A stretch of 64,000 nt of DNA from Demequina sediminis. GTDB taxonomy: Bacteria; Actinomycetota; Actinomycetes; Actinomycetales; Demequinaceae. The stretch is taken from the NCBI RefSeq assembly GCF_030296675.1, contig NZ_AP027736.1, forward strand, positions 310,001 to 374,000. Reading direction: 5' to 3'. Below the pieces are notes generated by a model, which saw only the letters and a program-made list of their open reading frames with translations, was not told the DNA's origin and ran no database searches. Of this stretch, positions 27,807-37,491 are shown piece after piece. Every line of letters starts with the position of its first letter. The stretch's first letter is position 1. Position numbers and translations under genes: made by a program.

Positions 27807-29360
27807 TCAGTGGCCCGCGGGGACCTCGCCAGGGGAGTCGGCCGGGCGCTGGATGAACATCGCGCCCACCACGGCGAGCGTGGCGAGCACGGCCGCGATC
27901 ACGAACGCGGCCGAGATCCCCGCCGCGGTGGCCCCCGCCGTCGTGGCGCCCGAGTCGGCGCGCGTCAGGGCCACGGCCGCCATGGTCGAGATGAACAGCG
28001 CCGTGCCCGCCGCGCCGGCGACCTGCTGAAGCGTCGAGACGGTCGCCGAGCCGTGCGAGTACAGGTGGCGCGGCAGCGACCCGAGGCTCGCGGTGAACAG
28101 CGGCGTGAACATGAGCGAGAGGCCGGTGCTGAGCGCGACGTGGCACGCGAGCAGCGCCCACCACGGCGTGTCGGGCCCGAGGATCGCGGACATGGTCCAC
28201 AGCACGCCCGCGACCAGCGCGGCTCCCGGGATTAGCAGGGGACGCGGTCCGATCCTGTCCACCGCGCGCCCGATCCCCGGCGCGAACAGCGCCATCACCA
28301 GGCCACCCGGGAGGAGCATGAGCCCACTCTGCAGCACGGTCAGTCCCAGCACGTTCTGCATGAAGAGCGGCAGCAGGATGATCGCGCCGAAGAGCGACAT
28401 CATGAGAATGACGAACATGCCGACCGAGACCGCGAAGGTCGGGACGCGGAACGTGCGCAGGTCGCGCAGGGCATCGTCGATACGCTGCAGCACCAGCTGT
28501 CGCCACACAAAGAGCGCGAGCGCGACGAGCCCAGCACCAAGAGCCACGATCATCTCCGTGGTGACGCCCTCGCCAGCGGACTCGCCGATTCGGCTCAGGC
28601 CGTACACGACCCCGCCGAAGCCGATCGCGGAGAGCAGCACCGACACGACGTCGAGCGGCGCCTTGCGCGGCTCCGTGACATTCGTGAGCAGGCGCCAACC
28701 GAGCGCCAACACCGTGAGCGCGATGGGGAGCACGAACACGAACATGAAGCGCCACGGCAGCACGCTCAGGATGAGTCCTGAGACGGTGGGGCCGATCGCG
28801 GGCGCGACCGCGATGACCACCGAGATCGAGCCCATGCGACGGCCCCGGGTTGCCGGCGGCTCGAGCTGCATCACGGTCGTGATGAGCAGGGGCAACATGA
28901 TCGCGGTGCCGCCGGCCTGGATGACGCGCGCGACGAGCAGCGCCTCGAAGCCGGGAGACAGCGCGGCCATCAAGGTGCCGGTGGAGAACAGCCCCATCGC
29001 GGCCAAGAAGATGGGTCGCGTGTGGAAGCGCTGCAGCAGGAAGCCCGTGATCGGGATCACCACCGCCATCGTGAGAAGGAAGGCCGTGGTCAGCCACTGA
29101 GCGTCGACCGCCGTGATGCCCAGGTCGGTCATGAGGTGCGGGATCGCGACGCTCATCACGGTCTCGTTGAGGATCACGACGAAGGCGGAGACGATCAAGA
29201 CCCAAATCACCACGGAGTTGCGGCGTGCGGTGGCGGGGTCGATCGGGGCGGACTGGTCTGCTGTCGCGGACTGAGCGGGCGCGGGCTGAGGGGACGCGGA
29301 GGAGTGCGGATTCCTAGGCGCCTCGTCCCGGGTGGCGAGGTCGTCGGTCATGGGGTCCAT
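27807..29360 (-). CDS. MFS transporter, DHA2 family (EmrB/QacA-type), 14 helices
   Basis: Drug:proton antiporter of about 517 residues. A disordered N-terminus precedes NETVMSVAIPHLMTDL, motif A-like LQRFHTRPIF, the antiporter region VIAVAPAIGPTVSGLIL and GHGSATVSTLQQVAGAAGTAL near the end; hydrophobic segments fit 14 helices. Start is ATG 29360 or the ATG at 29351. An 8-bp inverted repeat covers the start region, as for TetR-repressed exporters, but no TetR gene is adjacent. Substrate unknown. Confidence 0.9.
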   Translation of the reverse strand: MDPMTDDLATRDEAPRNPHSSASPQPAPAQSATADQSAPIDPATARRNSVVIWVLIVSAFVVILNETVMSVAIPHLMTDLGITAVDAQWLTTAFLLTMAVVIPITGFLLQRFHTRPIFLAAMGLFSTGTLMAALSPGFEALLVARVIQAGGTAIMLPLLITTVMQLEPPATRGRRMGSISVVIAVAPAIGPTVSGLILSVLPWRFMFVFVLPIALTVLALGWRLLTNVTEPRKAPLDVVSVLLSAIGFGGVVYGLSRIGESAGEGVTTEMIVALGAGLVALALFVWRQLVLQRIDDALRDLRTFRVPTFAVSVGMFVILMMSLFGAIILLPLFMQNVLGLTVLQSGLMLLPGGLVMALFAPGIGRAVDRIGPRPLLIPGAALVAGVLWTMSAILGPDTPWWALLACHVALSTGLSLMFTPLFTASLGSLPRHLYSHGSATVSTLQQVAGAAGTALFISTMAAVALTRADSGATTAGATAAGISAAFVIAAVLATLAVVGAMFIQRPADSPGEVPAGH

Positions 29361-29384
29361 TGTCGTTCACGGCACTGACAATGG
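29357..29384. promoter_or_regulatory. Inverted repeat at the start of the DHA2 transporter gene
   Basis: CCATTGTC-N12-GACAATGG, perfect 8-bp arms, overlapping the first codon of the longer transporter frame. Likely operator. It suggests that translation begins at ATG 29351 or that the transcript is very short-leadered. Confidence 0.5.
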
Positions 29385-29959
29385 GGCACCCCCCAAAAAA
29401 GAGGGCATTGCCGCGAGGGCCCCACGTGCATAGCATCGTTATCACTACTCCGGCGGTGCACCCCGCCGGTGTCGCTTTCCTGGGGGCCGCCTGCCGGCGG
29501 AGGACGCGGAGGGGAAATGGTGCGTGTGGCTGAGGGGCGCCGTTTTTCGGCGCGAGACGTGCTCGTCATGAGCGCGTCCATCGATCCCACTGGCTTGCGT
29601 GTGGTGCGGTTGGCGGTCGGCGACGAGTCCGACGATGCCCGACCGCTCGGGCCGGACGAGCATCCGTCGCCGGAGTCGTCGGCCGCCTTCGCCGAATGGC
29701 GCATGCGCCTGGGCGCGTCCGGCGCGTTGCCGAACGTCTACCTTCCGGACGCCGAGCGCCTGTCCTCGCCTCAAGGCCACGTCGACCTCTTCTCGGGCGG
29801 GCCGGTCGACGACGCCTCGAGGAGGTACCTCACCCTCGCGGCGGACGCGCGCGCCCTGCGGGTGCGCGCGCGAGTCCTCCTTTGGCTCGCCGCGCGGGCA
29901 TCGGTGGATGTCGCGGGGACGATGCGCTGGGCCAGTCTCGCGTGCGGGCCCGCTTATCC

Positions 29960-31384
29960 GGCTCTTCGCATTCAGGGCTGTAGGAGTGGCCTGAAGCCGC
30001 CGGCCTCGAGTAGCGATCTCGCGATGTAGTGGGTGAGGTTTCGGAACCCCAGGGCGGATCCGCGGAGGTGCTCGAGTCGGCCGTTGATCGCCTCCGTGGG
30101 CCCGTTCGAGGTCCCCGGCCGGTCGAAGTACGCTAGGACGTCGGCGGCGCGATGGCTCAGGGTTCGGCCGAGCCTGCGGAGCTCGACCAGCGCGGCCGGC
30201 ACGCCGGTGCGAAGCGACTCGATGAGCGCCGTGAAGTCGCGCTTCGCGGTCGCGCGGTCGGGGTGACGGTAGGCGGTGATGATGCGCTGGTAGGCGGCCC
30301 ATGTGACCTCGACCTCGGTGTGGGCGTCGTCGTCGAACAGGGCGTCGAGGCGTGCCCACTGGCGGTCGGTGAGGTACTCCAGCCCGGTGTGCAGGATCCG
30401 ACGGGACATGTACAGCGGGTCGCCGGCGTGGCCGCGGTGGCCGTGGATGGCTTGCTGCAGTCGCCGGCGGCACTGGTCGAGGGCGTCACCGGCGAGCTGG
30501 ACCACATGGAACGGGTCCATGACCGCTGTGGCGTCGGGCAGTTCTTCGGCGGCCGCGGTCTTGAAGCCACTGAAGCCGTCCATGGCGATCGACTCGATTC
30601 GGTCGCGCCAGCATCGGGGGCGTTCGGCGAGCCATGTCTGGAACGTCTGTTTCGATCTGCCAGGGATCATGTCGAGCAGGCGGGCCGGACCGACGCCGTC
30701 GCGTACCGGGGTGAGGTCGATGATGACCGTCACGTAGTTGCCGCCGTAGCGGGCGTGTCGCCACACATGCTCATCGACACCGAGGACGTGCACGCCCTGG
30801 AAGCGGGTGGGATCGTTGATCAGCTGGCGGTGCCCTTCGGTGAGGACCGCGTCGTTCGCGGTGTGCCACGCGACGCCGAGCCCCGCAGCGATGCGGGAGA
30901 TGCTCAGGTGGTCCACGACGAGCGCCCTCAGCGCCCAGGCCAGGCCGCCGCGGGAGACCTTCGCGCGTGGCTCGGCCGCGGCGCGGAGGTCGTCGAGCCA
31001 GAACCGGCCGCATCGATCGCATCGGAACCTGCGTACGCGCACGAGCAGCGTCGTGGGCCGGCACCCGAACGGCTCGTGCGCAAGGCGGCGTTCCTGGCTG
31101 CCTCGCGGCCGGCCCCGGTCCCCGCACCCGTGGCACCGGTCGTCAGGGCTCGCGACGCGGCACTCGAGCACCGCCCTGTCGTTCTCGATGCGTTGACCCG
31201 TGACGGTCAGGCCAAGGCTGTCGAGGTTGCAGAAGGTCGTGAGATCGGGCGCGCCGAAGGTAGCGTGAGACAAGTCGAGGTCTTCCAGACGGTGAGTGTG
31301 AGAACTTCCATCCTGGGGGACCTCGACCCCTACCCCCAACCACCCACCCCCGGGACAGCGCTACAGCCTCATTTGCGAAGAGCC
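29960..31384 (-). mobile_element. ISL3-family insertion sequence, copy 1, 1425 bp
   Basis: Both ends read GGCTCTTCGCA inwards, followed by GGCTGTAG after a short variable stretch. Target duplication GCTTATCC at 29952-29959 and 31385-31392 (8 bp, the family norm). The second copy, at 38647-40071, has the same length of 1425 bp. Confidence 0.95.
29972..31339 (-). CDS. ISL3-family transposase (copy 1)
   Basis: 455-residue DDE transposase. It has an N-terminal zinc-ribbon (CHGCGDRG and RCDRCGRFW), a helix-turn-helix region (SISRIAAGLGVAWHTAND), catalytic motifs VLGVDEHVW and IAMDGFSGF, and the C-terminal family signature SNGPTEAINGRLEHLRGSAL with the Glu. Uninterrupted, so probably active. It differs from the copy at 38692 at several residues (for example FQGVHVLGVDE against FHGVAVIGVDE), so the copies are not a very recent duplication. 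Confidence 0.93.
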   Translation of the reverse strand: MGVGVEVPQDGSSHTHRLEDLDLSHATFGAPDLTTFCNLDSLGLTVTGQRIENDRAVLECRVASPDDRCHGCGDRGRPRGSQERRLAHEPFGCRPTTLLVRVRRFRCDRCGRFWLDDLRAAAEPRAKVSRGGLAWALRALVVDHLSISRIAAGLGVAWHTANDAVLTEGHRQLINDPTRFQGVHVLGVDEHVWRHARYGGNYVTVIIDLTPVRDGVGPARLLDMIPGRSKQTFQTWLAERPRCWRDRIESIAMDGFSGFKTAAAEELPDATAVMDPFHVVQLAGDALDQCRRRLQQAIHGHRGHAGDPLYMSRRILHTGLEYLTDRQWARLDALFDDDAHTEVEVTWAAYQRIITAYRHPDRATAKRDFTALIESLRTGVPAALVELRRLGRTLSHRAADVLAYFDRPGTSNGPTEAINGRLEHLRGSALGFRNLTHYIARSLLEAGGFRPLLQP

Positions 31385-31910
31385 GCTTATCCGATGGCCG
31401 CGTCGATGGCGGTCGCGATGGAGTCGGGTATCGCGATCGAGGCGACCTTCGTCGACACGTGCCTGCCGGCAGTCGACGTGAGCCGCCGCGTGGTGCTCGC
31501 CCACGGAATCGACCCCGACGCGCACCGGTTCACGGTCGCCCGCGCCGGTGACGCGCCCGTGCCGGCTCAGTCCCAACACCTCGTGGAGGCGCTCGGCCTG
31601 CTCGAGGGGCTCTCGTGCGACGCGGCCGCGCGTGCCATCGCCGAGGCCTTCGCCATGGTGCGCCCGGGCGGCTCGCTCGTGTTGTCCGTGATGCTCGCGG
31701 GTCGCCCCCGCGAGATCCCGAGCTCACCGTCGCGTGGCCCATGGGACCGATGCGCACGCTCGGCGAGCTAGCCGCGCTGCTGGCCTCCGCTGGAGTCGAC
31801 ATCGCCGATGCACTGGTGCACATCCCCCAGGACGGCGTCTATGCCGTCGTCGAGGTTGCCCGGCTGTAGCGAGGGCCTCGCTGCGCCCGCGGGCGGGTAG
31901 GGTGCGGCGC

Positions 31911-32564
31911 ATGAGCGATGCGGCGGTGCCTGCGACGGTCGGGATCCTCGGGGTGGGGCGCGTGGGGACGGTGCTGGCGCGCCTGTGCCGCGACGCGGGA
32001 CTCGAGGTTCGGGCCGCGGGATCCGCCGACGACCCGGCCCCGGTGTGCGCGTGCGACGTGGTGATCCTTGCGATTCCGCTCGGTCGCTACCGCAGCCTGC
32101 CGCGCGAGCTCCTGCGGGGCCGGCTCGTGGTCGATGCCATGAACTACTGGTGGGAGCTCGACGGCGCCAGGCCCGATCTCGACGACCCCACGACCTCGAC
32201 CTCCGAGACCGTCGCCGCCTTCTTGGAGGGCGCGCGCGTGGTCAAGGCGCTCGGCCACGCGAGCGTGTGGGAGCTCGAGAACCTTGCGCGGCCGGCCGGT
32301 GATCCCGAGCGCCGGGGGATCGCGATCGCGGGCGACGGCGCCGAGGATGGCGCGGGCGACGTCGCGACGGTGGCCGCGCTGGTCGATGCGATGGGCTTCG
32401 ATCCCGTGATCGCCGGGCCCCTCGCGGCCGGGGTCGCGTTCGAGCCGCCCACGGAGATCTTCGGCTCCGACGCGACCGCCGACGAGTTGCGCGAGATGCT
32501 GGCCCGCTTTCCGCGGTCTCAGCGTGGACGCGTGGTCGCCAGGGCGCGCGGGGGGCTGCGGTAG
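31911..32564 (+). CDS. NADPH-dependent F420 reductase-like / NAD(P)-binding oxidoreductase
   Basis: 217 residues with an N-terminal Rossmann motif GILGVGRVGTVLARL and the pattern DVVILAIPLGRY, VVDAMNYWW and VVKALGHASVWEL, as in the NADP-oxidoreductase, coenzyme-F420-dependent family. Only the N-terminal nucleotide-binding domain is clear. The ATG at 31911 is 7 bases after TAGGGT, with no ribosome site, so the message is probably leaderless. No F420 biosynthesis genes are visible here, so F420 use is unproven. Confidence 0.75.
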   Translation: MSDAAVPATVGILGVGRVGTVLARLCRDAGLEVRAAGSADDPAPVCACDVVILAIPLGRYRSLPRELLRGRLVVDAMNYWWELDGARPDLDDPTTSTSETVAAFLEGARVVKALGHASVWELENLARPAGDPERRGIAIAGDGAEDGAGDVATVAALVDAMGFDPVIAGPLAAGVAFEPPTEIFGSDATADELREMLARFPRSQRGRVVARARGGLR

Positions 32565-32620
32565 GCGGGTAGGCGCCACGCGCGCGAATTACGCGCGTCC
32601 TGCGGCCTTTGCGCCCGCTA

Positions 32621-32635
32621 GGTAATCGATGTAAA
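32621..32635. promoter_or_regulatory. Candidate LacI-type operator before the intracellular GH43 pair
   Basis: GGTAATCGATGTAAA, an imperfect palindrome centred on CG, 39-53 bases before the GTG start. Its CGATGTA half-site matches the one in the operator of the exported arabinanase (CGATGTAGA at 27317), which suggests one regulator for both. Confidence 0.5.
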
Positions 32636-32673
32636 TTGCGGGGCGGAACCCATCGACTCGAGGGAGAGCGAAC

Positions 32674-34592
32674 GTGACCGAGCCCACCGTGCCCGGGAAG
32701 GAACCGGCACCCGCGCGGGGACCGGCGCGCCGCGTCCGCGCGTACCACCGCACCCCCACCTCGGAGGCCGAGGCCAACAACGCGGACATCGCGCTCAGCA
32801 TGCACCTCGCGATCGAGGGACCCGGCGGGTGGGCGCCGCTCTTCGACGACTACGGCATCTTCTTCGCGCGCGTCGCCGAGACCCTGGCCCGGCCGGCACC
32901 ACCGAGGAGATCCTGCGTTCGCTCGTCGATCCGCACCTGTTCCACCTGGAAGGTGGCGAGTTCGGCGTGGTGGCGACGCGCGTGGCGCGCGGCGGCGGCC
33001 CCGACGGCACCGAACAGTCGAGCGTCCTCATCGCAACCTCGCCCGACCTGCTCACCTACACCGAGATCGGCCTGCTCGATCTGGGCGTGACGGACGGCGT
33101 GCATCGTCCCGCCGCGGCCTTCGACGCCCAGGCCGGCGTCTACCGCCTGTCGTGGAGCGACGATGCCGGGTGCGCCCGTCGCGCCACGGTTGCCGATCTC
33201 GCGGACGCCGCCACGGTGGGCGCGGTCGAGGACGGCGGCGTTGACGGTCTTGAGCATGGCGCGCCGCTTGCGGTCCCGGAGGAGGTCGCGCGCGGCCTCG
33301 AGGTGAGGTTCGGGAGGATCGTCAACACGGACGCGCGCCCGCTGCCCGAGGTGCACGTCCCGCGGGGCGGGATGCTCGGTGTCGATAGCCTGCCCGGACG
33401 CCTCGAGCTCGACTACAGCGACGGCTCCACGGGGTCATTGGCGATCGAGTGGGACCTCGCCGCACAGGCCGCGATCGACACCGCCGTGCCCGGCGAGCAC
33501 CGCGTGCAGGGCCGCGTCCGCCAGGCCGTCTACCCGACGCCGTTCGCCGACGAGCGGGCCGATCCGAGCGTCTACCGCTTCGACTTCAACGGCGAGCAGA
33601 AGTTCCTCATGATCGCCACCAAGGACCTTCACCTTGACCCCGTGAACAACTCGGGCGAGCCGGTGGGGATGCCCCTCCGCATGGCGGACCGCATCGAGGA
33701 CCTGTCCGACGAGGCCCTTGAGGCCGGCCGCGTCACCGAGGTCGACCTGCTGGTCCACGGCTCGCCCGATGCGGACGGCAACTCGATGACCGGCTGCTTC
33801 TGGGCGCCCGAGATCCACCTCATCGACGGCACGCTGTCGATCCTCTTCATGCCCAGCTACGGCACCCCGACCGACATGTGGTCGGGACGCGCGAGCATCG
33901 TCCAATTGCGCAAGGACGCCGCGGGGCGTCATCTTGACCCGACCGTGCCCGCGCATTGGACGCCGGCGCGGCACGTGGTGCGCGCGGACGGCGCCGCGCT
34001 CAACCCGATCCAGGGCATCTCTCTCGACATGACCTACGTCGAGGACTCCGGCCAGCACTATTACGCCTGGCAGATGCTCGGCAGCGTGTTCATCGCGCGG
34101 ATGGATCCCGCGGACCCGACGCGGCTCACGAGCGATCCGGTGCGCATCATCGCCCCCGAGTACGCGTGGGACAACCTCATCGCCGAGGGGCCCAACGTGC
34201 TCGCGAGGGACGGCCGGCTCTACCTGCTGTACTCGGGCTCGACGGTGGGCGACACCTACACGACGGGGCTCGCGACCGCCCCGGCGGGAGAGGGCGCCGA
34301 CCTCACCGACCCCGCGACGTGGACGCGGTTGGGCCATCCGATCCAGAAATCGGGGCCCTTCAACGGCGAGATGCAGCTGGGCACCGGCCACGGCATGTGG
34401 TCCGAGGACGAGGACGGCAATCTCCTCTACGTCTTCCACGCGCGCACGGATCGTAAGGGCCTCACGGGGCGCGACATGTTCGTGCGCCGGGTCCACTTCG
34501 CGACCGACGGCATGCCGGTGCTCGACATGGAGACCGAGGAGGAGTTGCTGCCTGAGCTGCGCGACGTCTCGGTGACGGTGCGCGTGCGATGA
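32674..34592 (+). CDS. Cytoplasmic GH43-like arabinosidase with Ig-like domain (one apparent frameshift)
   Basis: No signal peptide. GTG 32674 with GAGGGAG upstream. The first 70 codons (MTEPTVPGKE... to FFARVAET) shift frame in the CCC at 32882-32884; with one more C it continues PGPAGTTEEILRSLVDPHLF. Downstream: a partial propeller (VNTDARPLPEVHVPRGG), a Big-type sugar-associated domain (LELDYSDGSTGSLAIEWD), then a full GH43-like propeller (GCFWAPEIHLIDG, GPNVLARDGRLYLLYSGS, GTGHGMW). About 640 residues if joined; span is 3n+2. It likely releases arabinose from imported oligosaccharides. Overlaps the next gene (ATGA). Confidence 0.8.
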
Positions 34593-35859
34593 CCGGCTCG
34601 GCCGCCGGGGGAGAGCCCTACGGCTACCTGATGGTCCACTTCCTTGAGGATCCGGACGGCTACGCCGAGAGGATCTACCTGGACCTCTCCGACGGCAACG
34701 ACCCCGAGCGCTGGATCCCCCTCAACGGCGGCGAGCCGGTCCTCGCGTCCCACCTGGGCACCACGGGCGTGCGCGACCCGCACCTCGCCTTCAACCCCGA
34801 GACCGGGACGTACTTCATCCTGGGCACGGACCTCCGGGTGTTCGGCGGGGACGATGCCGGGTGGGAGGCGTGGTCGCACGGCTACTCGACGCGGATGAAC
34901 GTGTGGGAGTCGCGCGATCTCATCACGTGGTCGCCGCAACGCCAGCTCGACGTGGCGCTCGATGCGACCGGCGAGCCCGCGCCGGGTGTTCCCGACATGG
35001 GCATGATGTGGGCAGCCGAAGCCACCTTCGTGCCCGACTTCCACGGCGAGGGCGAGGGCGCGTTCGTCGTGTACTGGACGTCGACCGTGGGCGACCACCA
35101 GGTCATCCTGTGGGGCTCCACCACGGACTTCACGCAGGCGACGTGGCGGTTCGGCGGCGTGATGCTCGACCATGGCGAGGACACGATCGACGCCACGGTC
35201 CTGCGGCACGGCGGCCGCACCTACCGCGTCACGAAGTCGAATGGCGCGAGCGCGCGCGGCCTCTTCATGGAGGTCACCGACGCGACGCGCTGGTGGGAGT
35301 CGGACACCTCATGGACCCAGGTCCAGACGCGCATCGGCGAGGAGTACGCCGCCGGCCACGGCGTCGAGGTTCCCACGATGTTCCGCGCCCACGACCAAGA
35401 TCGCTGGTACCTCTACGTGGACGTGATCCCGAGCATCGGCTACCGGCCGTTGGTCGCGACGGATCTGGACGGCGCGCCGCCGTGGGCGGCGCTGGAGAGC
35501 TCACGGTTCTCCTTGCGCGCCGCGACCAAACATGGGGGAGTGCTGGGTCTCACCAGGGCGCTGCACGAGTCCCTGAGGGCGGCCGATGCCGCAGCCGCCG
35601 TGGTCGCCGACGTGGGCGAGGTCGCGGCGTTGCCCGAGCGCGTCGAGGCGCGACTGCACGGCGGGGGACGGCGTTCTTCCCGGTGGAGTGGGGTGTGCCG
35701 GACGCCGCGGGTGTGGTCGAGGGGGTGCTGACGGGGAGCATCGGCGCGAACCTCAACGCCTGGGTCGGGGCCGCGGGCTCGACGGCGTGGGACGCGGCGG
35801 ACAAGGTGGCGTTCAGCGCGACCGCGATCCGGGTGCGTGCCCGGATCGCGGCGGGCTGA
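34589..35859 (+). CDS. Second cytoplasmic GH43-like protein (one apparent frameshift)
   Basis: Starts at ATG 34589, overlapping the previous stop. The propeller is clear: YGYLMVHFLEDPDGYAERIY, GVRDPHLAFNPETG, WAAEATFVPDF, DTIDATVLRHGGRTYRV. A C-terminal region follows (FPVEWGVPDAAGVVEGVLTG), reached only after restoring one G in the run at 35663-35667; without it the protein ends at 35731 with an unrelated tail. Joined length about 423 residues. No signal peptide. It is probably an arabinofuranosidase partner of the preceding enzyme. Confidence 0.8.
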
Positions 35860-35860
35860 T

Positions 35861-36175
35861 TCATCCGAAGTCGAACAGGTCTCCCAGGAAGGACTCTTTG
35901 CGCTTGGGCTTGCTTCCGTAGCGGGGGTCGTAGCCGCGCTGGTCGTAGCCCTTGCGGTCGTCGTACGAGCGCTGGTCGTAGCCGCGTTGGTCATATCCGC
36001 GCTGTGTCTCGCGGGCGGGGGCCGGCGCGGGTGCGGACTCGGCGGCGGAGCGGTCGATGATCTTGTCGAGCTCGCCGCGGTCGAGCCACACGCCCCTGCA
36101 CTCGGGGCAGTAGTCGATCTCGACTCCCTGGCGGTCGGACATGACGAGCGTCGCGTTGTCGACGGGGCACTTCAT
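35861..36175 (-). CDS. Zinc-ribbon (TFIIB-type) small protein with tyrosine/aspartate repeats
   Basis: 104 residues. The N-terminal zinc ribbon has CPVDNATL and YCPECRGVWLDRGELDKII, a zf-TFIIB domain common in actinobacteria. A disordered middle repeats GYDQRGYDQRSYDDR and GYDQRGYDPR, and the end is FLGDLFDFG. AGGAG precedes the ATG at 36175. Function unknown; similar proteins are assumed to bind nucleic acid or protein. It is convergent to the GH43 pair. Confidence 0.85.
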   Translation of the reverse strand: MKCPVDNATLVMSDRQGVEIDYCPECRGVWLDRGELDKIIDRSAAESAPAPAPARETQRGYDQRGYDQRSYDDRKGYDQRGYDPRYGSKPKRKESFLGDLFDFG

Positions 36176-36310
36176 CGTGGGGACTCCTTGTGTCGGGGCC
36201 TGGAGCGGCCATGCGGCGGCCGCTCTCGCGATGCCAACGCGCTGGCGGGCGCGACTGTTCCCGCCGTCGGGGTGAAGTTGACCCCGTTTCCCGGACAGGT
36301 AGTTGGTTGG

Positions 36311-37144
36311 TCATGCGGCCAGCGCGAGCTGGCGGCGTTCGTACTCTAGCGGGCTGAGGTAGCCCAGGGCGCTGTGGCGTCGGCGGGCGTTGTACCAGCC
36401 GTCGATCCAGGTGTAGGAGCCTCGCCGGGCATCCTCGATGGTCGCGAAGACGTGCCGGTGGTAGTACTCGTTTTTGAACACCGACCAGAACGACTCGGCC
36501 GGGGCGTTATCCCAACACACGCCGGTGCGGCCCATCGATCGCAGCAGTCCGAGTTCCTTGGCGGCAGCGGCGATCTGTGCGCTGGTGTATTGGACGCCGC
36601 GGTCGGCGTGGAAGACGACCTTGCCGGCCAGGTCGCCGCGCAGGGCCACGGCCTGGCGCAGCGCGGCCTCGACCACGTCGGTGTGCAGCGAGTCGGCGAC
36701 GGCCCGACCCAGGACCCTGCGGGTGTGTCCATCGCGCACGACGCACAGGTACGCCCAGCCCTCACCGGTGCGCAGATACGTGATGTCGGACAGCCACACG
36801 CAGTCACGTGCGCCGGTGTCGAAAGCGCGCTCGACAAGGTCAGGCACGGGGAACGGGTCGGCACCACGCACCGTGGTCGGCGGATGCCACGTGCGCGGGC
36901 TGATCCCTGCGATACCAGCGTCTTTCATCAACGACGCGACCTTCTTGCGTGACACCGCCACACCCTCGTCGCGCAGGTCCGCCCGGATGCGCGGGGCCCC
37001 ATAGGTGCCAGCCGACGCATCGTGGAACGCGCGGATCTGAGCCGTGAGATCGGCATCGCGTTGCTCGCGCGCGGAGGGCCCTGCGGCCTGCCTGGCCCGC
37101 CACTCGTAGTAGCGGCGACGGTCCACGCCAAGCAGGTCGCACAT
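36311..37144 (-). CDS. IS3-family transposase OrfB (catalytic subunit)
   Basis: 277 residues from ATG 37144 with the integrase-type DDE core: VWLSDITYLRT, FHADRGVQYTS and DNAPAESFWSVFKNE. The frame is open upstream (EERFALIEAEKANYPVTRM), so OrfB is probably made as an OrfAB fusion by -1 slippage near the AAAAGC stretch at the end of orfA. Uninterrupted; likely active. Confidence 0.93.
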   Translation of the reverse strand: MCDLLGVDRRRYYEWRARQAAGPSAREQRDADLTAQIRAFHDASAGTYGAPRIRADLRDEGVAVSRKKVASLMKDAGIAGISPRTWHPPTTVRGADPFPVPDLVERAFDTGARDCVWLSDITYLRTGEGWAYLCVVRDGHTRRVLGRAVADSLHTDVVEAALRQAVALRGDLAGKVVFHADRGVQYTSAQIAAAAKELGLLRSMGRTGVCWDNAPAESFWSVFKNEYYHRHVFATIEDARRGSYTWIDGWYNARRRHSALGYLSPLEYERRQLALAA

Positions 37145-37179
37145 GCGGGTGACCGGGTAGTTGGCCTTCTCCGCCTCGA

Positions 37180-37491
37180 TCAGCGCGAACCGTTCCTCCG
37201 GTCGTGCTTCGAGGCGAAGAAGGCCGCCGCTTTTCCCAAGAACTCGTTATCCATCCGCAGCTCGGCAACCTCGCGCCTGAGCCGATCGAGCTCGGCCCGC
37301 TCGTCGACATCCAACGGCCGCTCACCCCCGCCCGACCGTGCCCGCTCGGCCGCGACCCAGCGCCCCAACAAGGCCTCACCCACGCCGATCTCACGCGCCA
37401 CCGCGACGATCGTGCGCCCGGTATCGATCACCAGCCGCGCAGCCTCACGCCGATACTCCGGCGTATACGTCTTCCTCTTCTTCGTGCCCAT
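37180..37491 (-). CDS. IS3-family transposase OrfA (DNA-binding subunit)
   Basis: About 103 residues from ATG 37491 (MGTKKRKTYTPEYRREAARLV). It has the Mutator/HTH_Tnp-type helix-turn-helix (TIVAVAREIGVGEALLGRWV) and a leucine-zipper-like coil (ERAELDRLRREVAELRMDNEFL) for dimerisation. Upstream ATGs at 37524 and 37500 are possible starts. It ends inside the OrfB frame, as in other IS3 elements. Confidence 0.9.
   Translation of the reverse strand: MGTKKRKTYTPEYRREAARLVIDTGRTIVAVAREIGVGEALLGRWVAAERARSGGGERPLDVDERAELDRLRREVAELRMDNEFLGKAAAFFASKHDRRNGSR

Larger units (their letters stand above)
29517..31869 (+). pseudogene. Class I SAM-dependent methyltransferase-like gene, split by an ISL3-family element and frameshifted
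   Basis: The 5' part (29517-29959) ends with the SAM-binding-type motif ASLACGPAYP; the 3' part (from 31393) continues MAASMAVAMESGIAIEATFVD, then FAMVRPGGSLVLSVMLAGR and VAWPMGPMRTLGELAALLASAG. Removing the IS and one GCTTATCC copy, and adding one C to the run at 31705-31709, gives exactly 307 codons. GGAGGGG precedes the ATG at 29517. Substrate unknown. As it stands the gene is inactivated by the insertion and, independently, shifted near its 3' end. Confidence 0.8.

Noticed and set aside
36311..37491. Frameshift between IS3 orfA and orfB as a mutation
   Set aside because: IS3 elements normally make OrfAB by programmed -1 slippage; the arrangement here is typical, so it is not counted with the ten apparent indels.
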